Positions 1 to 5,581 of a stretch of DNA of 6,575 bases are shown one piece after another. The position numbers were made by a program, and so were the translations under genes. This stretch comes from JBLHHI01 sp047614125 (GTDB taxonomy: Bacteria; Bacteroidota; Bacteroidia; NS11-12g; UBA9320), in contig JBLHHI010000155.1 of NCBI GenBank assembly GCA_047614125.1, positions 1-6,575 on the forward strand, written 5' to 3'. The notes under the pieces were generated by a model. It saw only the letters and a list, made by a program, of their open reading frames with translations. It was not told where the DNA came from and made no database searches. Positions within the stretch are counted from its first letter, which is position 1, and every line of letters starts with the position of its first letter.

Positions 1-127
1 TGTATATAAAACCCTATTAGCTTCGTTGAAATCAGTCGGTTTATAAACATAAACCTTCCTGTTTTCGCCTTACTACTTGGGTTCTATACAAATCTGAATT
101 TGAAAAGATTAATCGAACTCAGGTTAT

Positions 128-133
128 AAGGAG
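128..133 (+). promoter_or_regulatory. Shine-Dalgarno-like AAGGAG before the GldJ/K-like gene
   Basis: AAGGAG lies 3 bases before the ATG at 137. The reading frame is closed by a TAA at 110-112 and no other ATG or GTG lies between, so this site and the stop together fix the start. Strong Shine-Dalgarno sites are uncommon in Bacteroidota, where A-rich leaders dominate, and the 3-base spacing is short, so whether it works as a ribosome site is an inference. Confidence 0.45.
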
Positions 134-136
134 TTT

Positions 137-1075
137 ATGGCAGACTTTAGGCAAAAAGACCAGAGTCATCGATATATTTTCAAAGAGGCTTCAGAACCCG
201 TTTTTAGACAACTTCCAGCAAAGACCATCAACCTATTTCCCGTCACGAATTGTTGGGTAAAGGACTTTCCAAAGTCGTACAACAACCCAATATGTCACGC
301 GTATTTTCAGCATTCCAAATATGAGCAATACCCGGTAGTTGGTGTAACGTATTTTCAGGCAAGGGCCTATTGCGAATGGGTAACCGCCAAACTAAATGTT
401 AAATACCAAATACCAGGGCATCGGCTGGTGGCTTCGCTGCCCAATCAAATTGAAAGGACCTTGGCAAGAACGTATAAGGACTTTCACTTTTCGGACGTAC
501 AATCCTCACATCGATCTGTTTTTGTTTATGGGCCTCAAGAACACAACTTTTTCACCTCGTTGAGAGTAAATTACACCGAGGCAGGTTACGATTTGTTGTC
601 TAAAAACATGAGCACAGGCGCTTCTACCATAAACGGTATCGCATTTTTTGACGATGGCTACCTCTTTACGGCACCGTCAAAAGGAGATCGAAAGGTCAAA
701 ACCATGGTGCCGGCAGATGTGTCGAATGAAGTTCAAAACTTGAACACCAATGTGAGTGAGTGGATGAGTGAAACATATCAACATAATTGGAAGGACTTAT
801 ATGATTTTAGACAAAGATCACTGCGAAGCTTACGGCTAGAAGACGCTCGAATATTGGCCGATTTAGAGCAATTTTACAATGGATATAACAACAAGATGGG
901 CGCATTAGTACGTGGCGGAAATTGGTTTAATGAACAAAATATTTTTCAAAATGGCCAAAATGTTGGCACCTTGGATGCGAAGGTTTTTCTGCATCCAGCC
1001 GCCGCACATTCAACAGTAGGGTTTCGGTATGTAGTTCGGTTTGTTCCAATTGAAACAAACCCCGATGAAAACTGA
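137..1075 (+). CDS. GldJ/GldK-like FGE-sulfatase-domain protein, N-terminally short, no signal peptide
   Basis: The 312-residue protein carries the landmarks of the formylglycine-generating-enzyme/sulfatase-modifying fold in the version found in the gliding and type IX secretion lipoproteins GldJ and GldK. There is a CWVKDFPKSYNNP block at 39-51, then YPVVGVTYFQARAYCEW at 65-81, a degenerate LPNQIERTLAR (101-111) where the family has LPTEAEWEYAAR, NTNVSEW at 203-209 (GNVxEW), LVRGGNW at 257-263 and VGFRYVVRF at 294-302. The two catalytic cysteines of true FGE, normally near the GFRC end, are absent, so it is probably structural or binding rather than catalytic. Full GldJ/GldK proteins have a lipoprotein signal and an N-terminal part with MVxIPxGxFxMG and FYMDxxEVTN motifs; both are missing, and the protein begins just before the CW-DF block. 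The upstream 136 bp contain no frame restoring them. A weak -7-like TGAATTTG lies at 95-102. It could be a truncated paralogue, a decaying copy or a cytoplasmic derivative. Family assignment is confident; function is not. Confidence 0.82.
   Translation: MADFRQKDQSHRYIFKEASEPVFRQLPAKTINLFPVTNCWVKDFPKSYNNPICHAYFQHSKYEQYPVVGVTYFQARAYCEWVTAKLNVKYQIPGHRLVASLPNQIERTLARTYKDFHFSDVQSSHRSVFVYGPQEHNFFTSLRVNYTEAGYDLLSKNMSTGASTINGIAFFDDGYLFTAPSKGDRKVKTMVPADVSNEVQNLNTNVSEWMSETYQHNWKDLYDFRQRSLRSLRLEDARILADLEQFYNGYNNKMGALVRGGNWFNEQNIFQNGQNVGTLDAKVFLHPAAAHSTVGFRYVVRFVPIETNPDEN
1038..1061. repeat. Inverted repeat at the convergent gene junction, possible terminator
   Basis: GGTTTGTT (1038-1045) and AACAAACC (1054-1061) are perfect 8-bp arms around an 8-nt loop. 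The hairpin lies inside the last codons of the GldJ/K-like gene and about 16 bp past the stop of the opposing operon. The two stop codons are only 1 bp apart, so any terminator for the minus-strand operon must sit in this coding sequence. No T-run follows on either strand, so this is not a standard intrinsic terminator. Confidence 0.35.
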
Positions 1076-1076
1076 T

Positions 1077-1469
1077 TTATGATTCTATTTTTTGAGCATT
1101 TTCCCAAACGGTAAATTGATCAATTTCGGTTTTTATGTTTTTGATTACGAAGCCAATAACGGTGGCGTCGTCTACAAATCCAAAACCGATAATAAAGTCT
1201 GGAATTAAATCGATGGGGTTAACGAAGTACACAATGGCAGCAACAGCCCAGACAATGGTGCCGGTCGAAACATCTTTGTAAACCCCAGTCGCATAGGCCT
1301 TAGCCATACGGAGCAAGGTTTGTAAATCTTCCCAGAAACCAGAAAGCACCTTGGATTTATTTGCCGCTTTCGATACCGCATCCTTTAGAAGGGTTTGTAA
1401 GTCGCTTGTTTTGTTTAACAATTTTTCAGCCTTTTGCCGCGCCTGATTAAAGCCTTTCGGAGATTCCAT
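1077..1469 (-). CDS. DUF1232 (YkvA-like) small membrane protein
   Basis: The 130-residue protein has the DUF1232 signature at about residues 71-107: a hydrophobic stretch TIVWAVAAIVYFV running into NPIDLIPDFI and then GFGFVDDATVIG. The NPIDLIPD core (84-91) and the VDDA motif (99-102) are the conserved parts of this family, whose biochemical role is unknown. The first 65 residues are charged and predicted helical, with no signal peptide, so an inner-membrane-associated protein with a cytoplasmic N-terminus is the likely arrangement. It is the last gene of a four-gene minus-strand operon and starts 6 bp after the ArsC-like stop. Its leader is A/T-rich, including an ATTTTATAAAAT palindrome, with no Shine-Dalgarno site, as is normal for this phylum. 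The stop lies 1 bp from that of the convergent GldJ/K-like gene. The domain call is strong; function is not assigned. Confidence 0.9.
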   Translation of the reverse strand: MESPKGFNQARQKAEKLLNKTSDLQTLLKDAVSKAANKSKVLSGFWEDLQTLLRMAKAYATGVYKDVSTGTIVWAVAAIVYFVNPIDLIPDFIIGFGFVDDATVIGFVIKNIKTEIDQFTVWENAQKIES

Positions 1470-1475
1470 AAAATT

Positions 1476-1817
1476 TTATAAAATGCTAAGTACTTTTTCG
1501 GTTGGCCTGCCAATTACAGCCCTTCCGTCTTTTATAACAATTGGGCGTTCAATTAATCTAGGATTTTCAACCATAATTTTTACCCAGTTGGTTGTTTTCG
1601 CATCCAGTTGAGCGAACTTTTCTTGGAACAATTTTTCATTGGTTCGAATTAAATCAAAGGGTTTGATTTTCAATATTTTAATGATACGTCGCAGTTCTGA
1701 TCTTTTTGGAACGTCGTGAAGATAATCAATTACCAAAATTTCTTCCTTCTTCAACTTCAACAAAGCTAAGCTCTCTCGACTTTTGGAACATTGAGCATTG
1801 TGATAAATTGTAGTCAT
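1476..1817 (-). CDS. arsC: ArsC/YfgD-type glutaredoxin-dependent arsenate reductase family protein
   Basis: This is a 113-residue thioredoxin-fold protein of the ArsC family, which reduces arsenate to arsenite through an active-site cysteine with glutaredoxin and glutathione. The active-site loop IYHNAQCSKSRE places the cysteine at residue 10 with the preceding His-Asn, and the three anion-binding arginines known from plasmid R773 ArsC (R60, R94, R107) have counterparts at R58 (LIRTNE), R91 (ERPIV) and R104 (GRPTE). The length is nearer to the short chromosomal YfgD-like members than to R773 ArsC at about 141 residues, so real arsenate activity is not certain. No arsenite pump or ArsR-like gene is nearby. 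I chose the ATG at 1817 because it overlaps the tag stop codon as ATGA, the classic arrangement for translational coupling; a longer form from 1832 would need a TTG start. It sits third in the operon, 6 bp before the DUF1232 gene. Confidence 0.92.
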   Translation of the reverse strand: MTTIYHNAQCSKSRESLALLKLKKEEILVIDYLHDVPKRSELRRIIKILKIKPFDLIRTNEKLFQEKFAQLDAKTTNWVKIMVENPRLIERPIVIKDGRAVIGRPTEKVLSIL

Positions 1818-2374
1818 GCGTGTTTTTTCCAACAGGTATTAAAATGATCATTTACCATACCAACAGCCTGCATAAAAGCGTAACAGGTTGTACTTCCAAC
1901 AAACTTAAACCCACGCTTTTTGAGACCCTTGCTCATTGCATCACTTTCTGAGGTAGTTGCCCGCACATCCGACCAAGACGCAATGGAGTTCAACCATTTT
2001 TTTGGCGCATATTGCCAGATATAAGCGTCGAAGGTGGCAAACTCTTTTTGAATCAGCAGAAAATGTTGTGCATTATTTATGGCTGCAAGAATTTTGAGTT
2101 TGTTTCGAATAATTCCGGCATCATCCATAAGGCGCCCAATTTCCTCGTCGCCATATTGGGCAATTTTTTGGGCGTCAAAGTTTTCGAAGGCAGATCGAAA
2201 ATTCTCTCTTTTTTTAAGAATGGTATGCCAACTTAAACCGGCTTGGAAGGTTTCTAAAATGAGGTGTTCGAACAAGTGTGAATCTGAATGAGAGGGAACG
2301 CCCCATTCTCGATCGTGGTAATCCCGATACAATTCATCCTTTTCGCACCATTCGCAGCGCGGCATTTCAGCCAT
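1814..2374 (-). CDS. tag: DNA-3-methyladenine glycosylase I
   Basis: Tag cuts 3-methyladenine from alkylated DNA in the cytoplasm, starting base excision repair. The 186-residue protein is full length for the family (E. coli Tag is 187). The zinc-site ligands are all present and correctly spaced: C7 in RCEWC, H20 in YHDREWGVP, H177 and C181 in VNDHFNTC, matching C4, H17, H175 and C179 of the E. coli enzyme. The base-pocket residues E41 and W49 in LETFQAGLSW, together with Y19, match E. coli E38, W46 and Y16. The late block SKGLKKRGFKFVG (148-160) is typical of the family. The start at 2374 lies 4 bp after the lipoprotein stop; an internal ATG at 2365 would remove only three residues and keep all motifs. 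Its stop overlaps the ArsC-like start as ATGA. I see no Ada box or other alkylation-response signal upstream, so it is probably expressed with the operon. Confidence 0.97.
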   Translation of the reverse strand: MAEMPRCEWCEKDELYRDYHDREWGVPSHSDSHLFEHLILETFQAGLSWHTILKKRENFRSAFENFDAQKIAQYGDEEIGRLMDDAGIIRNKLKILAAINNAQHFLLIQKEFATFDAYIWQYAPKKWLNSIASWSDVRATTSESDAMSKGLKKRGFKFVGSTTCYAFMQAVGMVNDHFNTCWKKHA

Positions 2375-2378
2375 CTAC

Positions 2379-2930
2379 TTATTTTTTATTTGCGTATTCC
2401 AGGTTAATGGCATGCGTTGAATTAGATGAGTCCAACGGATTAACAAACAGGTAGCTCATAGAAAGTTTGAGCGATGTTGCAGTTAAAAGCGTAACATCTA
2501 AAGTACGCGGTTCTCCGGTTGGATCCAACGGGAAACTGCTAAAACGCAATTGTTTTTCGTTGTTTTCAAAGTTCCATTTCCCGCCGTCGGTGGCTTGTGG
2601 ATCTCCAGCGTCGCACTTGCTTGGCCCTTCATCCATAACAACGTTTGAATCGGTTTGGCAAATCATGCGGTTGTCTTTATCACAATCTGCAATAACGCCG
2701 GCGTTAACAGCACCTAATAAATCCCAATAGTTCGAAATTGTAGTTATGTTGCCAAAGATGTCGATCTCAATACTTGGAACAATAGTACCTTCAACCATTT
2801 GCCATTCACCCTCGGTTAAGAGTTGGGTATTGGTCTTTGTTTTGGGCTCATCAACAATGGGCTCATCGCCATTACAATTGCTGAAAATCACGGTTCCCAA
2901 TAGAAGAAGTGTTAAAAATATTTTATTCAT
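2379..2930 (-). CDS. Lipocalin-like lipoprotein
   Basis: The 183-residue protein begins with a lipoprotein signal peptide: K3, a hydrophobic core LTLLLLGTVIF, then SNC with the predicted lipidated cysteine at residue 19. Asparagine directly before the cysteine is not the textbook lipobox, but the composition fits the looser Bacteroidota form. After a Pro/Asp/Thr-rich linker (20-37) comes a pattern typical of the lipocalin-like lipoproteins of this phylum: GEWQMVEGTIVPS (41-53), ADCDKDN (81-87), MDEGPSKCD (99-107), a tryptophan-containing strand KWNFENNEKQLRF (118-130) and a final LTATSLKLSMSY (149-160). C83 and C106 are likely to form a disulfide. It is probably anchored in the outer or inner membrane facing the periplasm; the ligand is unknown. 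It is the first gene of the four-gene operon. The 114-bp upstream gap holds only an imperfect -7-like TATCTTGC (2956-2949, minus), 18 bp before the ATG, and no clear terminator from the preceding gene. Confidence 0.85.
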   Translation of the reverse strand: MNKIFLTLLLLGTVIFSNCNGDEPIVDEPKTKTNTQLLTEGEWQMVEGTIVPSIEIDIFGNITTISNYWDLLGAVNAGVIADCDKDNRMICQTDSNVVMDEGPSKCDAGDPQATDGGKWNFENNEKQLRFSSFPLDPTGEPRTLDVTLLTATSLKLSMSYLFVNPLDSSNSTHAINLEYANKK

Positions 2931-3044
2931 AGCGCTTTAATAAGGGGGGCAAGATAAGCAAAGAGTAATAAAGGTGTAGCTGCCTTGTGTTTGAATTCAA
3001 TCAGATTTTATCCCAAAGTCAGAAACGGCGGTTACTTTTGGATT

Positions 3045-3422
3045 TTATGACCGATGAATCCGCCGTGTTAAAACCTTCTGCAACGCTCTGTTGAGAAGCG
3101 CCATCGTGATGTCATCAACAACATGCTCTTTGGTTTGAAGATTTTCTGCCTTCAACAACAACCGCAAATAGCTTTTTTCTGGGAGGTCTACGCGGTACAA
3201 GATGCTCATAAACTGGGTTCGATTGGAGAGGAAGATGGGTTTTAGATACGAGACCGAATCCTGAACAAGCTGCTGAGCACTGGTTTCGATGTTAACGGAT
3301 ATTTCTGTTGGATTAAAACCAGAGCCAAAATCTTTCATGAGCTGCAGCCGCAAGGCTTGAAGCAAATCAGGTTGAGTTTGCGAAAGCGAAATAAGTTCGT
3401 TGGATGAAGTTATGTTCGACAT
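3045..3422 (-). CDS. Conserved hypothetical protein, about 125 residues
   Basis: I do not recognise a named domain. The protein has no signal peptide or membrane segment, so it is likely cytoplasmic. It is mostly predicted helical, with LLQALRLQLMKDFG (20-33), a short beta stretch ISVNIET (41-47), a FMSILYRVDLPEKS core (71-84) and a basic C-terminal helix LLNRALQKVLTRRIHRS (109-125). The LYRVDxxE and NRxLQKVxTR patterns resemble, from memory, small uncharacterised flavobacterial proteins ending in LxxRELQKV; this needs a search. Its ATG overlaps the stop of the upstream barrel gene by one base (TAATG), so translation is probably coupled and the two are co-transcribed. Sharing an mRNA with an outer-membrane protein does not by itself give it an envelope role. 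A coding gene is well supported by the overlap and the composition; function is unknown. Confidence 0.75.
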   Translation of the reverse strand: MSNITSSNELISLSQTQPDLLQALRLQLMKDFGSGFNPTEISVNIETSAQQLVQDSVSYLKPIFLSNRTQFMSILYRVDLPEKSYLRLLLKAENLQTKEHVVDDITMALLNRALQKVLTRRIHRS

Positions 3423-4552
3423 TACAACGTTTGAACGTTGGCGATCTTAAATTGGGGCGTCCAACGAAAATAAAACTCGGCAACTACATCTTGCGTTGAT
3501 TTGTTTATATCGTACATGTAGTTGGCACGCAAGGCAAAACGAAGATCTTTTGCAACATCTCGTTGATAAAACACCCGAAGCATTGCCAACTTGCGGTAAT
3601 GCGTAGTATACAGCATGGGGTTTTGGGCAGAAACCGATTGAAAGATAACATCGCCAGAAGGTCCTTGAAATTGGTGGGCATCCCAATAGTTGAGCATCAA
3701 GCCATAGTATTTTTTAAAATAAATTGATGCAGAAAACATTTGACCCAAACCATCGATGAAGTTTTCGGGTATGGTAGAAATATCTTCGTAATAAAGCAGG
3801 TTAGCTTGTACCTCAACGGAGTCGATGTTTGAATTATGCGGCTTAAACTGGTAGCGAACACCATAATTAAAATTGAACATCGAGATGGTTCGCTGATGCG
3901 ATGTGTCTATTTCTCCACCCTTATGGAAGGCCAAGATTTGAACGGGCAGGGAAAGAGTCTGGCGCGCTGAGTTGAGTAAATACGGCTGAGCCACAATGCC
4001 TAAGGTAAACTCTTCGCGAAAAGGGCTGTACGGATAAATCATCTTTTGCCAATCGATCCAAAAATCAAAGGCAAGCTTGTTGGTGTTTCGCACATATTGA
4101 AAGCCATTTTCTAACCGATTTTCGATCATTCGTTCGGGGTCATACAAAGGCTCCAGCAAATTGTGCTGCATTCCTCCAAGTAGATTTCCAAAACGAAGGG
4201 TATGTTCATTTTTCTTAATTTGCAGGCTGTAGATTGGAATGCTTTGATAAAAGCCCGATCCGCCAAAGTCGCGCTGAATCCACCAACCCGCACTCACTTG
4301 TACATGGTCGGACAACTGGTAGTTTAACTCGGGCGAGAATTGATATCCAAACAAGGTTCTGCCCTCATCTTGAAGCGTTTTATATTCAACATTCCGGAAG
4401 TAATTCAAATTTTCCAAACTCAAACTAAAATCACCCACTGCTTGGTTCTTTTTGGAGGAATTGAAAAACGAATTATTGAGTTGTGCGCTCGAAAAAGTGT
4501 ATACCGAAACACACACAAACACTACCATACACCAACGAATGCCTTGCTTCAT
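3422..4552 (-). CDS. Uncharacterised outer-membrane beta-barrel protein
   Basis: The 376-residue protein starts with a Sec signal peptide: K2 and R6, a hydrophobic core MVVFVCVSVYTF, and a likely cut at SSA|QLNN after residue 23, leaving an N-terminal glutamine as is common in Bacteroidota exports. The mature part is rich in alternating hydrophobic/polar strands and aromatics, for example SLSLENLNYF, HVQVSAGWWIQ, LAFDFWIDW, ISMFNFNYGVRYQF, VEVQANLLYY, MFSASIYF, YGLMLNYW, LRVFYQRD, LRFALRANYMYDI and VVAEFYFRWTP. This is the pattern of a roughly 14-16-strand barrel (strand count is my estimate). A conserved-looking stretch FGNLLGGMQHNL (121-132) with LEPLYDPERMI (133-143) may mark a loop or plug. 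I know no named family for it. I reject the TTG at 4561 as a start because it lies inside the -7 promoter box; the ATG at 4552 begins the signal peptide correctly. It is first in a two-gene transcript and diverges from the DUF3108 gene. Confidence 0.85.
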   Translation of the reverse strand: MKQGIRWCMVVFVCVSVYTFSSAQLNNSFFNSSKKNQAVGDFSLSLENLNYFRNVEYKTLQDEGRTLFGYQFSPELNYQLSDHVQVSAGWWIQRDFGGSGFYQSIPIYSLQIKKNEHTLRFGNLLGGMQHNLLEPLYDPERMIENRLENGFQYVRNTNKLAFDFWIDWQKMIYPYSPFREEFTLGIVAQPYLLNSARQTLSLPVQILAFHKGGEIDTSHQRTISMFNFNYGVRYQFKPHNSNIDSVEVQANLLYYEDISTIPENFIDGLGQMFSASIYFKKYYGLMLNYWDAHQFQGPSGDVIFQSVSAQNPMLYTTHYRKLAMLRVFYQRDVAKDLRFALRANYMYDINKSTQDVVAEFYFRWTPQFKIANVQTL

Positions 4553-4558
4553 AGTGAG

Positions 4559-4566
4559 CAAAGATA
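4559..4566 (-). promoter_or_regulatory. Bacteroidota -7 promoter box TATCTTTG for the barrel gene
   Basis: The minus strand reads TATCTTTG, an exact match to the TAnnTTTG -7 element of Bacteroidota, ending 6 bases before the ATG at 4552. The -33 partner is weak: TTG at 4585-4583 gives a 16-base spacer and TTTG at 4581-4578 gives 11, both shorter than usual. Because RNA starts a few bases after this box, the transcript would begin at or within about 3 bases of the ATG. Confidence 0.6.
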
Positions 4567-4653
4567 GGCGGTTAGCTCAAACCAAGAAAGAAGTCAATTC
4601 GCATAAAAACAGTCACTTACAAAATTTAGGATGTGTCAAATGGCGTTGTGCTG

Positions 4654-4665
4654 CGTAATTTTACG
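4654..4665. promoter_or_regulatory. Dyad CGTAA-TT-TTACG in the divergent promoter region
   Basis: Perfect 5-bp arms CGTAA and TTACG flank two bases in the 170-bp region between the divergent barrel and DUF3108 genes. It lies about 44 bp upstream of the plus-strand -7 box and about 88 bp upstream of the minus-strand one. A regulator site acting on one or both genes is possible, but a short AT-rich dyad may also occur by chance. Confidence 0.25.
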
Positions 4666-4708
4666 TCGGCGTGAGAAAAGTGGAACGTTCTTTGGATGTA
4701 TTTCCATA

Positions 4709-4716
4709 TAAATTTG
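4709..4716 (+). promoter_or_regulatory. Bacteroidota -7 promoter box TAAATTTG for the DUF3108 gene
   Basis: TAAATTTG matches TAnnTTTG exactly and ends 6 bases before the ATG at 4723, the same spacing as the divergent promoter for the barrel gene. A TTTG at 4691-4694 could be the -33 element, although the 14-base spacer is short. The box lies downstream of the in-frame ATG at 4696, so transcription from it could not include that codon; this supports 4723 as the real start. Confidence 0.6.
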
Positions 4717-4722
4717 ACCCTT

Positions 4723-5520
4723 ATGAAATCGTTAACATACATCTGCATCGTGTTCCTAGGTTTAAACCTCTCGGCATTTACGTTTGGCGACCAAACCACC
4801 TTTCAATACCGAACGGTTAAAAACAAAGCTTTTACCTATGGCGAAAAGCTCAACTTCAGAATTCACTACGGCATTTTAAATGCCGCTTACGTCAACATCG
4901 TAATTGATGAAAAACCCACCTTGATAGAGGGTCGACCAACCTTTCACATCACAACAAAAGGAAATACCTATAAACACTTCGACTTCATGTACAAGGTTCG
5001 CGATCATTTCGAATCGTACGTAGATACCACCAGTATGGCCCCTTTAAAGTATTACAAATCTGTTCAAGAAGATAAATACAAAGATCACGACTTAGTTTTT
5101 TATCATCACGACACTAAGAAGCTGAATGGGTATAAGAAGAACATGGATATGCCCGAATACGTTCAAGACATTGTAAGCGCGCTGTATTATGCCAGAACCT
5201 TGGAATACGGAACGGCTTACGTGGGTAAAACATTTCCAATAGATGTGTACTTAGATCAGACCATTTATAATCTAAAATTTAAATACCTTGGCAAAGAAAC
5301 CATTAAGACGGGACTGGGTAAAATAGAATGCATCAAGCTTCGGCCACAGTTGGTAGTGGATCGAGTGTTTAAAGACGAAGATGACATGACTGTTTGGATC
5401 TCGGCGGATAAGAATCACATTCCAATTCGAATTCAAACCGACATTTTTGTTGGCTCATTAAAAGTCGATCTGGAGTCGTACAGTGGCTTAAATAACATCT
5501 TTGAGGCATTAGTAAAATAA
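4723..5520 (+). CDS. DUF3108-domain secreted protein
   Basis: The 265-residue protein has a Sec signal peptide (K2, then LTYICIVFLGLNLSAF to about residue 19) and a mature domain that fits DUF3108 along its whole length. Landmarks are FTYGEKLNFRIHYGILNAAYVNI (37-59), a lipid-binding-like beta region with HITTKGNTYKHFDFMYKVRDHFESYVD (75-101), VQDIVSALYYART (147-159), YNLKFKYLGKETIKTGLGKIECIKLRP (182-208) and MTVWISADKNHIPIRIQ (222-238), ending in VGSLKVDLESYSGL (243-256). It is probably periplasmic; the family's biochemical role is not established. The in-frame ATG at 4696 would add nine residues ahead of the signal peptide, but the promoter box lies between the two, so 4723 is preferred. A strong intrinsic terminator follows 24 bp after the stop, so it is probably a single-gene transcript. 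It diverges from the barrel gene and shares its promoter layout. Confidence 0.93.
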   Translation: MKSLTYICIVFLGLNLSAFTFGDQTTFQYRTVKNKAFTYGEKLNFRIHYGILNAAYVNIVIDEKPTLIEGRPTFHITTKGNTYKHFDFMYKVRDHFESYVDTTSMAPLKYYKSVQEDKYKDHDLVFYHHDTKKLNGYKKNMDMPEYVQDIVSALYYARTLEYGTAYVGKTFPIDVYLDQTIYNLKFKYLGKETIKTGLGKIECIKLRPQLVVDRVFKDEDDMTVWISADKNHIPIRIQTDIFVGSLKVDLESYSGLNNIFEALVK

Positions 5521-5544
5521 GAGTTTGATAGGTACTACAATTAG

Positions 5545-5579
5545 AACACGCCTTCATTGATTTGGAGGCGCGTTTTTTT
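5545..5579 (+). terminator. Intrinsic terminator of the DUF3108 gene
   Basis: AACACGCCTTC (5545-5555) pairs with GGAGGCGCGTT (5564-5574) as an 11-position stem with one A-C mismatch and one wobble, around an 8-nt loop. The 3' arm runs into seven T residues (5573-5579). It begins 24 bp past the DUF3108 stop codon. This is a standard Rho-independent terminator for plus-strand transcription; on the minus strand no T-run follows the hairpin. Confidence 0.88.
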
Positions 5580-5581
5580 GT

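Noticed and set aside
1..50. Minus-strand frame from ATG at 50 (begins MFINRLISTK) open to the window edge, with AGGAAGG three bases before it
   Set aside because: Only 16 codons are visible and they resemble no family I know; not enough to call a gene, so it is kept only as a side note in the dyad finding.
7..129. Plus-strand frame between stops at 7-9 and 127-129 with a hydrophobic stretch, considered as a lost N-terminus of the GldJ/K-like gene
   Set aside because: It has no ATG start and none of the MVxIPxGxFxMG or EVTN motifs expected of the missing part, so a frameshift explanation is not supported.
137..1075. Active formylglycine-generating enzyme that would mature a sulfatase
   Set aside because: The C-terminal region has no cysteine at the GFRC position or just before it, and no sulfatase gene is in the window.
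1818..1832. Longer ArsC-like start at 1832
   Set aside because: It would use TTG and add five residues with no family match; the ATG at 1817 forms an ATGA overlap with tag.
2012..2291. Two plus-strand frames (2012-2236 and 2079-2291) opposite tag
   Set aside because: They lie antisense to a complete tag gene with every active-site residue present and look like no known protein; they are shadow frames.
2467..2940. Plus-strand frames (2467-2730 and 2746-2940) opposite the lipoprotein gene
   Set aside because: They are antisense to a gene with a signal peptide and recognisable domain, and have no homology of their own.
3005..3044. CCAAAAGT...ACTTTGG stem after the 125-residue protein gene, considered as a terminator
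   Set aside because: The stem is bulged, the loop is 14 nt and no T-run follows on the minus strand.
4234..4658. Overlapping plus-strand frames across the start of the barrel gene
   Set aside because: The minus-strand frame encodes a signal peptide and beta strands; the plus frames have shadow-like composition and no family resemblance.
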